Of a DNA stretch of 64,000 bases, positions 21,201-33,200 are shown in pieces. The translations under genes and the position numbers were made by a program. Location of the stretch: positions 208,346-272,345 of the forward strand of contig MNCI01003943.1 in the NCBI GenBank assembly GCA_015680685.1, written 5' to 3'. The DNA comes from Gnetum montanum (Eukaryota > Streptophyta > Gnetopsida > Gnetales > Gnetaceae). The notes below the pieces were generated by a model that searched no databases, was not told the DNA's origin, and saw only the letters and a program-made list of their open reading frames with translations. Within the stretch, counting starts at the first letter, position 1, and every line of letters begins with the position of its first letter.

Positions 21201-24200
21201 GAGCATATAGACTACGAAGCATTCAGAAAAAAAAAAAATGTATCCGTATGGCAATACATAATATAAAAATTATCAATGATTATTTTTTGGGAGTCTTTTT
21301 GAAAGGGGTTTGTGTGTGTGTGACAAAAGAATCTATCATTTTCAATGCAAGTGATTCTCATATTTGTATTTATGTATAATCATTGTAATAGTAACTTATA
21401 ATACCAATTAAAAAGACAACAGGTGATGAATTTATAATGGCAAACACAATCAACGAATAATAAAATAGGAACCAGAAGGAATAGGAAGTTTTTAAACTTG
21501 GAATTGTGTACAATGTTGTTTTTCCTTTGAAAAAAATAAAATAAAATTTAAATTCATTTTTTAATTCAAAATAAGGCTAACGATATTTGTCAAAATTTTA
21601 TCAGAACCTTAAGTTGAGAACACAGGACTTTGAACATAGTCCATAGTTTAAGGCTTGGATGTTTTAAGGTTAAACCAAGACGTCAAGTAGCCAAATAATA
21701 ATATTAGATAATAGCAATTTCAGTTAATAAGCAAGTCCTGTGGTTGATAAATTCTGACTTTCAAATTAGATGCATGAGATTTGACTCCCTGGTGAGGTTA
21801 GTTTGTCAGAAAGGAATGGTCTAGCTTCTCGAATAAGTATTGTTTGTATTTCTAAAGGCTGTGAGTTTTCACTCTTCCTACCACCTATAGATTCTAACAA
21901 GAAGGAAAAACAAGTATTTTAACAACCAGTGGACTTTCATCACTGATGTTCTTTAAAATATAAAACAAGGAAAGTAAAATTACAAAAATAAACAAAATAT
22001 GTATATTTTTTAAAAATATACAAATAGCATGATTGCATGAGTTCACTTAAAATGGAAAAATTCAGCTTAATTGTAGCATATATATAATTTTCAAATTCAA
22101 CTATGGTATTAGTTCTAGCTGCTGTACTATAATTGTTGAAAAGAGTTAAAAGGAGTTACCTTAGATTTTCTTAACCTCAGATCTTTTTAATTAGTTGGGT
22201 AATGCAGATTTGGCTGATATGTTTTACTTAAGCACACCATATATCATGAAGCTGCCATGATGTTGTCTCTGCTATGTATGTTTGAACTTCTTTCTTATTC
22301 TATTTGAATATAATGATACCAGGCCTGATGTTGAATATGCCGAGAAGACTTTCTCTTTCAGTGATTTAAATAATGGTGACATATCAGAGTGCTTATTAAT
22401 GCCTGTAAGTAAATCCATCTATTTATTGTTTGTTATAGGGTTCAGTACATTAGATTTTATTGAGATGCATCTTAATATTGTGTCTGTATTAAATATTTCA
22501 TTTAAATTTCTAATGTTCAGTCAGAGTTGATAAATGCCGACCAGAATAACCTTTAGTGCTTTATTTTAATTTGTTTGTATTTAGATAATATAGTTTGTTT
22601 TTCATTTTAAGAGATTTTAATCTTTGAATGGAAAATTATTTAGGTGTATGAAGTATGTGCAGTTTTCAATTTTAGCATTGGTGAGACCCATTTTATTATT
22701 GAAAAGTCATTCAAGACACAATCTATGCGTCAGTTCTGACGACTTACAAGCCTGATACAATTGATGAATTTTCACTGTAAAAATTTGATGGATCAAATTT
22801 GCATATGGAGAAATATTTAAGAGAAGGAAAAAGTTGTGTTCAATTGGGTTATCAAATTGGTGGATGAGTGTCTTTCTTCCATATAGATTTAAGTCCTTTC
22901 AGTGGTTTTCCTGGCTTGCTGTCTTGCTTGACTGACAAGTACCAAGTGATCAAAAAAATTATGATTCAAGTGGGTTATTGCTTACAGCTTTAATTTGTAA
23001 ACTAGCGAGTTGAAGAAATATTACCAAGGAAGAAGATTAATAATCTAACTAAATTCTTTGCGGTATGATAATGAAATTCAACACAGAAACATTATAAATG
23101 ATAATGGCCATGGATCCACATGAGTCTGTAGAAGGTGGATTGAGTGTGTTATGCCAAGGATCCACATGTTGTTAGCTACACCAATACCCTTTGGCTTGAC
23201 CTTGGATCGATGTGCATCAGAGCCATTTGTAGGGCCGGCTATGAATGGAAATGACATGTCTTGACTTGCACTCATAAGATTTATAGTTGTGCATGGCTTT
23301 AAGACCATGTAGCGCTCTCATGCCCCCTTACCCTGAAATCGTCCTAATCTTTGAGTCATGGAGTTTGCATCATTAGATCTACTTAGCACATTTAAAAATC
23401 AGGCATTTCTACATCAACCCAGATTAACTATTCTGGTAGAGCTTGATATAGGTTTATGCCTAACTGTCAAGCTATCTCTAAGATCTTCACCTTGAATTGT
23501 ATAGTTAATGTTGGGAATTCACCGTAGGCAAGTTTATAAGGGGTAAAACCAATAGATGTTTTCTGAGTGGCTTTATAATGTCCATATTGCTGTTTCTAGC
23601 TTATTAGACTATTTGGTACCTGTCAATGCCAATAAGATTGGTACAGAGTGGTCCGGGAAATTAAGGTTTAATTAAGTTACTACTTACAACTTTAATTATA
23701 AATCTGTGAGTTGATGTGAAATTACTGAAGAAACAAATCAATAATCTAAGTAAATGCTCTGTGGTATAATGATGAAATTTAATGGGAACTTATGAAAATT
23801 ATTACGTGTAAACTCGGTTTGTGCCTATTTAGAATACAGATGGCTTTTTATAATTCTCTAGTTGATAATTCTCCAAAGAATACACATGACTTTTTATAGA
23901 TTAGAGTTCATAATTCTATCCTAAATAAACTTTGAAATTTTTATTGTCTAGTCATCACAATGAGCATTTTATTAACGTAACACTTTGCTTAACAAAACAG
24001 TATGAAAATAATTTTAAAAAAATATTTTGCAAGAAGTGTGGTTTCTGGGTTCCATTATTCACTCTATGTTGTACTTTGGTGATAATGGGAATGTGTCCTT
24101 GGAAAGCAAGGGTTACCCTGCTATTTATTGGTGTGGTGGGGCATTGGATTTTACTTGAATGGACACAATACTAGGGTTTGGGTGTGGTGATAATGAATCT

Positions 24201-27200
24201 TCTTTCCCTATACAATAGATCATTTTGACATAAAAAATAATATAATTTCCTCCTGTGAATTTGCAATCAGACACTTTCTTATAGTTGAGCCAAGGATATC
24301 TGCCTCCCATGAATAGTGAATATTTTGTACAAATGAAGGTTCATCTCCCAGGTATACTGTACTACATAGATGCATATGATTTTCTGTCAAAAAACTTATA
24401 CAAGGAAGCTCTGAACTCTTGCATTATTCCTCATGTTTTAATGATCTTTATTCCCAGCTGTAGTGAACGGGTAAGATGCAGATGCTCTGCTAGCTATTTT
24501 AAGCATCATGTTGGAAACTATCAATCACGAATATGATGAATTTGTGCATCTTTGATTACAAGATGTCATGTTACAACTTGCATATGAACTTGAAAAGTTG
24601 GGACTTGAGAATGGAACAATATTTTGTTTAACCTATAAAGGTACAATGGGTTAATCTGCTAATGTTAATTGATGATATTCTTAATTAATCCTCAAAAAAA
24701 TAAAGGATGTTTTGCTAGTGCATATACATTTAGGCTTGTAATAAGAAGGTCAGCCAACTAAGAAAACATATTGGTAATTATTATACCAAAAGTAGATTAT
24801 AAGACCAAGCTTATGTGTTATTGCCTGTAAGATGCAAAGTACAGATTTCATAAATTTGTGTCTTTGATTACAATATCTCATGTTAGGGCTAACATATTAA
24901 CTCGGAAAAGGTTGGGACTCTACAATGGCACAATATTTTGTTTAACCTATAAAGGCACAATGGGTTAATCTGCTAGTGTTAATTAATGATATTCTTAATT
25001 AATCCTCAAAAAGATAAATGATCTTTTGCTAGTGCATTACATTCAGGCTTGTAATAAGCAAGCCATCCAACTAAGAAAACATATTACTAATTATTATACC
25101 AAAAGTAGACTACAAGACCAAGCTTCTGTGTTTTTGCTGGTAAGATGCAAAGTGCAGATTTGAAGTATTCTATACAATGCTAGAGCTGGTCTTTGAGTGT
25201 GACTTGAATTACAAATTTTGAGTCTTGCTAGAATCTTGAGCCATGTTTCTGAGGCTTGCATGATCTGTGCTCAATGTAAACCGTTGCAAATATGATTTCA
25301 TATACATTTTTTTTCTTTGTTTACTTGTTATCTTGTTAGCTGTCCCCATTTTGTTGGGAGAAGGCTAGGATGATGATGATGATGTTTACTTGTTATCTTG
25401 TTTGTTCTGTCAACAATAGAGTCTTGGTGATTGATTATTTTTTATCTTGTATCTTTATTTTGTTCCTTATAAGAGCAAAAGTTGCTATTTCTGTGAGTAT
25501 ATTGAAAGGATTAATTATGTAGGATAATAATTTTTTTTTTTAAAATTTGGTTAACCATTTCAAGCAATTTTCATAATAAATTGATTAACTCTTTTTTCTT
25601 TAGTCTGTTTGGCTAGGAGTCCAGGTTGAATTTGATTTCTACACAGATATTATAATTTTGCATATTATAAAGTATTAATCCTGTAGTTTGATATTTTGTT
25701 TCATAATGTCATTGCTGTCACTGTTTTATGTTTGTTTCATGTTACAGGGCCCAGCTAATGATGATTTTGGAGAATTAGATGTTGATTTATATTCCAATTC
25801 GGAATTGGAAAGGTGTGTTCATGGAAATGATAACCTGCAAGATCTACCTGTGGAAACAAACACAGCCATGAGGTTGAACTTCTACTTAGTATTATTTTCA
25901 TGCTCATTAATGTGCACTTTTAGGAAAGTTAGTGTATTTTTTATGGCTTCCTTTTACAATTTTCATAAAATAATGTCTTTGAAGAAATCTTTGACTGTTT
26001 AACATAAAAGTGATAAAACTGATAGCAAATGTGTCAATATGGTGGAGATGCTAAGGGATAACACAACATCTTTTTTCAAATGAAAAAGGGAACATGCGAA
26101 GAACTTGGGAATTTTTTTGTTTAGGTTCTAATCAAGGTGATAGCAATACATGGATGACATATATAATTAATAATGTAATTAAATAGTACTCCTGAATCAT
26201 TTTAAAAGTAATTGAATTTGCAAACCAATAAGGAAGGTGTTTTCTGGCTTTAAAGCTTTACGCTTTCACTCATAATGACGGGTTGAAGCCAAACTAAGCG
26301 TTAACATCAAGGCAGAAAAGTGTCATGTTTGAAATATCAGGATAATAAGAATACCCACGTATGAAAGTTGAATTAGTGTGTACAGCAAAGCATGAGTTTA
26401 GAATGGGGCACAAAGTCAACTAGGGAGTGTGCTGGTTTGCTGTAGCTTTCAATCTAGGTATGGTTTCAAGGTTTACCAGTCCAAATCAGTTTTTAGAATG
26501 AGGCTAATCATTTTTTTGGGTAGAAAATGGACGTCATGAGGAGACAGGAAATTGATTGCATTTTAGTTCATGACTATTTAAATGAGCATGAGCTTTCTTT
26601 GAAAGAAAATTGTCCAGCATTGTGGCGTTCCTTACCTGGAGATTGTAAAACAGATATTCAGCATCTCCTAATTGGAAAGCTAAAAAGGAGCAATTATGAA
26701 GCTGCATTTGTGAAATAATTTTAGTAAGGAATTATAGTAAGGTGCTTGTTTCTTAAGTTCTAAAGCTTGGGTTCGAGCCTGGGTGCATCCATTTGAAGAG
26801 AAGTTAGGCTTTGCTCATCTACTGGCCTTACTGGGATGCTGCTTGGTGGCATAAGCATAGAGCCTTTGGGTGATTTCCTTTTTATATTTGTAAAATAATT
26901 TTGTAACAGGGTTTCCTGGCATCAAGTTTGCAATATGGTTAAGAGCTGAAATTCTCACATAATTATTTTGAGGATATCAGACGGTATTTTCATTTTCTCA
27001 TGTCCTCATGTATTTCAACAAAATAAAATTATACCTAGTAAGGGAAAATCAAATCATTGATGATTTGAGCAATTTCACCCATGAAGTTCCAACTTGCAAA
27101 GTAAAAGTTTTATATCAGTGGTGGCCTGGAAATGTACTGGGGTTTTCTCTTATATCTCGAGTTCTACATATTTGGGCTGAACAGATTTTGAAAACAATTA

Positions 27201-30200
27201 TGGAACCTTTTGACACTTATCTATGATGTGACAAAGTTACTTTGACATTGTTTGGTAGTTGGAATTTTTAAAAGGGGAATTAATGCTAGGCTAGCAGCAA
27301 TGTGGAAAAGATTCAGTTGCAGTCAAAGAGTTTTCTTCCTAAAAAGGTTAAATTCCATGATGATGATGATCCATCATAGGTATGCAACCACAACTATTAT
27401 CATTCATCAAATAGTTTATGTATCATTAATAGTTTATGTATCATTGCTGGGCTCATTGGAGCAGCCACAGTTTATATATTGAAATATAGATAGTGTTAGG
27501 ATTGTTAACTTCATAGTGTAGATTTCAATTTTGGAAAAAAGAACAATTAATAATTCCATACTCTGTACTAAATAATGACGATCATCATCATACTGGTCTC
27601 ATACCAACCAGATGGGGTTTGCTATATGAGTTTAATTAATTCTAATAACGTGAATGACGTTGGAAGAAGCTTCAACTCCTTATAGTGCTCAGCAAAATAG
27701 TGTCATAGTAAGGAGAAATTGAAGTCTATCACACTCCCATTCCCAAATGGTACTATTCTGTAACTAGAAGTTGTAATTATTGTAAAAAAATTTTTAATGA
27801 TAGGGCACATTGTAATTACTCTTGAGGGAACCTTTTTGGCTTTGACTCAAAGTATTTATACTAGTAACTTAGAGGTCATGCAAACATGGAGTTGCGGAGC
27901 TGGTAAAGGTGAGTAATAGGGCTGACTAAAGTAGGATAGGATGGGACTTGGATACTTCTTTTGGCTAGGTCCAGGCCTAACCATGGTGCTCATGTTAGGT
28001 TGCTTGTAAGGGATAGATGTCGAAGGAAGAAAACCCTTAGGAAACCTTCAAAGCATGACCTAGATATACATACTAAATCCCAATTTCCTTATTAATAATA
28101 TTCCTTTTTATTTTATATTGCATTTTCTCTATTGTGTTTCTTACGCATAATGTTGAATACAACGTATGTTTGACATTTGCATGACATTTGGAATAGGATG
28201 TCATAGTTGGTGTGAGAGTTAACCAGGAACTAGGGTAAATCAAAACTAAGGGCTAACCACAATCCAAGACAGAAAATGAGTAAGGGCAAACTATGAGCCA
28301 TGATCTAGGGCAAACCATGAACCATCATGAAGAGTGCACCATGTCCAAGATGACCTATGCCTATGGAATGAGTTACGATAGAAGGTAAATCATAACCTAA
28401 GAGGATGCCTTTCTAGTACAGTTGACTCTTGTGGATACTAGTTGATTTGATTTTGGTGATATCAAATGAAATAAGAATAAAAAAGGTACATCAATTGCAT
28501 GAGATTGCAGTAAGCTAGATAGTCAAGAAAGGTGATTCAGGGGTAACATTCCTTCTAGGCAACTTATAACTATCTCTAAATAGAGATAGACTTTTCCTTA
28601 GTTGTGTAAGGATTGGAATTGTTAGGTTCTAATTTAGTGAAGCAACAAAGATAATCTTTAGCTTTTTCCTTGTAGGGTTAGAGGCCCTCTTTCCTCAAGT
28701 CATAGGAGCAGCCCTTCCTCAAAGTTTTCTAGAGTCTTGCCTTGTTATTGAGATTTGTTTTCCCTAAACACCCAATCCCCAAATGTAGTAACAACCAAGA
28801 CATTCCATACCTACCTAGGTTCAATTCACTAATGAATTTATAGAATCAGTTAGAAAAATTTAATTGGATTAACTTAAGGAAATTGAGTTAAGTATAGATC
28901 CCTGTTACTTAACAAGTAAGGGCCATCAATAAGGGTTTGTAATGGAATTTATCTTTTATTAGATAATAATGATGTGTCTTACCCTTTTTTACCTCTTCCC
29001 CTAGGCTAGATAGATCAAGCTTGATGATCCTTATCACCTTGGTTCCATAAAGTGTTTAACCATGACATTCGGGAATGGGATGTCATGACTAATATCACAC
29101 CAGTTCTTACATCATGTCTTTGTAATGGGCTTTGTTAAGCTACTTGGATTAGCTTACCCTTTTGCCTTTATCTTTCTTATGCACCTGTCTGCTATATAAT
29201 TGGGTTTCCCTTTTATTAAGAAATTCAGTATCTTTACTATAGTTAGTGGAGTTTCCCTTATCAAGAAGAAATTCAGTATCTTTAGTATAGGTACAACATG
29301 CTACTACCTATGTCATCATCATTGTGGTGCTACTGTAATTAGCTTGATAAAATTGTGATGGACTCATGCTTAAAATGACACTAAGTACTCGTGTAAAACA
29401 CAAAAGAGAATTGGAAAAAATGGTGAGTTTTTGGGTGAAAAATCTGATGAATCGGTAAAAAATAGGTATGAAACCTGGATTTCCTATTGAAAAATAGGAT
29501 AATGGAAAAGAGAAGGTGAACTCAACTTGGGTTAGCACAAAATTTAATGCAGTAATTGATCATTGTCCTGGCGATCAAGCACTGGTTTGAAAAATAGTAG
29601 GAAGATATATAACATTCACATTCCTAATGGAAGGAGAGGCTTTGTACAAATGTAAAGATTAATAAGGTGTGAAAGATATGATAAATCTCTCATTAAGAAA
29701 GGGTTCTATGTTATGAGCGGGTGCGACTCATGGGATCCCTTGGGATTTTGACTTGAGGTATTTAGGACTGGTAACTTAGGGGTCATATTAAAATGAGTAA
29801 CTAGAGATGGATGAAGTGGGGCAATAAGGGACTGATCACCCCTTTGACTTGGTTTGGCTTCTCCATAGTGGCAATGTTGTATTACCTCTAAAGGACTGGT
29901 GCCTTAGGAAGGCAACCTTACGGAAATCCATTAACCTGTTTTTACCATATTTCTTTCTTCATTAATAAAACTGATACTCTCTTTTCCTTCTTTAGTGTTA
30001 TTTGTTATTACAGGGCAACTGTGAATGTGATTTGGGTTATTGCAATGCAGAAAATGTTAGGGCATGTTTAGTTGAGTGATCTTGTTGATGGTGAATTATG
30101 TTGGATGTTGAAGCAACAGATTCACAAATCCTACAGGATTACGCCTTTGAAACTGAATTCTGAATAGAACCCAAAAATCAATAGAAATAAGTGTGCTTGG

Positions 30201-33200
30201 TGGGTCTAATCAGAATCGCCCTATTCATCTTCACAGAACCATGTACAACCAAACAATTTTTTATTTAAAAGCATGGAATCTGAGGCTTCAGCAGCTAAAG
30301 ACTCATGCAACCAAACAGGCCCTAAAGCATTTATTTAACATCTAGCAATGGGATGTCATGGGACTAGTGTTCAAAGAGTCAGAAAATTAGTTGTGCTGGA
30401 AAACTGGGCAATTGTAGAACAATGCATAAATATATGACTTTTCACAAATGGTGTAAGGTGTTGGCTGTGGAATATGATGATTAGATGTTCCACAAAAGAC
30501 TTAGATCTCATCCATAAGTCTATATTAAATAAGATGAGATCCTATTTATGTAATTCCTATCTAATCCCATGATTAAATAATCCTCTATTAAGAAGATCCT
30601 TAAATGAGATGATAAGGATAATCACCATGATTTCTTACATTTATGCTTATCTCTGCATATCTATTCTTGGGAGATCAAGACTTATATAATTGTAGCAGCA
30701 TATGTTCATTTGAAAGAGAATTTAAGAGAGTTTCACAAGAGTGTTTGTTCTAACTTAGTTTCTCATTTCTTCTTAAGCTTAATATCATATATCCAGAGTC
30801 CGTTAAGGTTTTCATTAGCAGCCTTGTTGATCGTTTCATTATGCCACAATCTTGACAAGAAGCAGCTTTGACATGGATTAACATTTTTTTTTTGTTTTGG
30901 TTGCATATGAAATTCCATGGTCGATCTCTATTATCCCAAGAAATTCCTGCATGTACTTCAAATTTTAGTTTACAACAAAACATCTTCTTTTAAGGTTTTA
31001 AATGTAGATATTCATAGATTTTTGATTTCCTTTTACATGCTTTAAAATAATTAATTGGTGAATGCTGATGTTGATGATAAGTTATTAATATTTCTATTTA
31101 TTAGAAATGTGTTTATATATATTTTAGAATTAGAAATTGAAGATTGGCCATTTTTTCCGGAAATGAAAGATTCGGCAAGCAATTACAAGGACATATAGCT
31201 TTACTTGCCATGATGTTTGTTTGTTTGTTTTTTTTCTCAGAACTTCGTTATATATTAATCTTATCAAAAATTTATTTTAATTAACAACTGATCCTGTTTT
31301 ATTGCAGAGAAGCAAAGGATACAAGCTTTGATAGTCAATATTTTGTTAGTATCACTGCTGAAGAAATTCCGTTTGAAGGTGAGATAGTAAATTGTGAATT
31401 GTTGCTGATTATTTTTTGAATAAGAAGGTTAAGCACAAACAATTCTTGCTAATGCATGGTCTAACATTATTCTTGCTACCATCTGTCTCCTTTTTTTTTT
31501 TTTTTTTTTTTTTGAACTTTCTTTCTGTATTTCTCTTTTTGTCCCCTGATATTTGTTTTTAAATGCTATGACAGGAAATATACAGAAACAATTCTCGAGA
31601 AATGGCAACGAAGATTCTGCAAATTTAGAAGCAGGAGAGCATGAGAAATCTACAACACATCAAGGCTTTTTGTTTAAAAAGCCATGCTCACAAATTGTTA
31701 GTACTCAGTCTAAGAGGTGTGTGCTTCATATGCCATATTCTACCATTTTCTTTGCAATTCCTTCCTTCCATCCTGCCTGAGTTAGGAGACAAAAATATTT
31801 GCTTCTGTTTTTCTATAGTGATGCTCCTCAAAAGGTGATAGATTTGACAACAGAAAAGCAACATACATCCGAGTTATCATCAGAGTTGAAGTGTTCTGTA
31901 TGCTATGGAGTTTTTCATGAAGCTGTAATGATACCATGCTGTCAGTTCAGCTTCTGCAATGAATGTACGCTTTTTGTAATTAATGGCAGTTGCAAAATGA
32001 TATAGATATGCATAAATTTCAATTGGAAATTGTTAGTTACTAACCATGTAATTTCGTTCAAGGTATTAAGAAGGAATTACTTGAGAAAGGGTATTGCCCA
32101 CAGTGTGGTTCAAGGAAATTTAAGGTTGATGATCTACTTCCAAATGTTGCCCTTAGACAGGCTATTGACCGTTTTCTTGAATCACAATCAATAATTCGTA
32201 GGGGTGAAGAATGTGATGGAAAGAATGCACCTGGTAAATTGTTGATAATTTATATTCACATAGTTCAATCATATTAGCGAGTACTGAGAGGCCATTCTTT
32301 GAGCAGATGGAGAATCGGCCATTCGTGGAAAAGGGTCATTGTCACATGCATCAACTCATAAACAAGGTAAAAGTCAGATTTTTAATTATTCCTTGATAGT
32401 ACGGTAAACTTTCAATTAAGTATTATAGTATCATTATTTATGGTTTCTTTACTAAATGAATGTTGTTTCAGTCCCTTGCTTATGGCAGCATAGGTGTGTC
32501 CATTCTAGAGTAGGTTTCCTTTCTTCAGGCAGTGATTTCATTTAGTTTTGTGCCCATAGGTATCCTTCCATGCTAGAGACTGATATGAAAGTGAAACTGA
32601 AAGCTGAATTCCTTTTGTGGAATTTTTTGTCCATAGCTCAGCATTGCCTGCTGGAATCAAATCTGTGATGCAGGGTTTCCATGCTAAGACTTTTTTACCA
32701 AAAGCTAACATCTTATCATTAGGCAATGCACAGACATTTCATTTATTTGAGGATTCATGCTGAAACTTAAAATATTATCTTTCTGATCATGTTCATGATT
32801 CATGAATGCTGTAGGTTTGCTAATTTTACTTTTAAACAGGTTCTTTTACGCTATTACAACTGGATATAGTTATCTATTTAACGATTTTTTCATTCTTTAG
32901 GGGTAGCTTTTTATCCAAGATGAAGTTGTATCTTTATCACTGAATACTATGTCCGGCTGCAAACTGGGTGTTTTTTTTGGGTTGATAGTTAAGTAGTGAT
33001 TTTTATTTTCTGACTCAAAAGGATGAGATTGATATAATCAAATTTGCTGAACAAAATATCAAATGGACACAAATTTCCTAGAACAACATGTTGAAAGTTT
33101 GTCAAGATTATTGTGTAATGAATACTAGCAAACACTGCGTGTACTGCGTGCACTTGGTACTGAATTTGAAGGACTAAGTTTTGAGTACTCATTAGATGCA

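Noticed and set aside
23078-23308. 76-codon minus-strand frame in intron 3
   Set aside because: It lies between the direct repeats of a decayed gypsy relic, shows no known domain and is better explained as element sequence.
26527-26718. Extra exon of the DWNN gene
   Set aside because: Splicing from exon 4 through the nearest acceptor gives a stop, while exon 4 to exon 5 joins cleanly.
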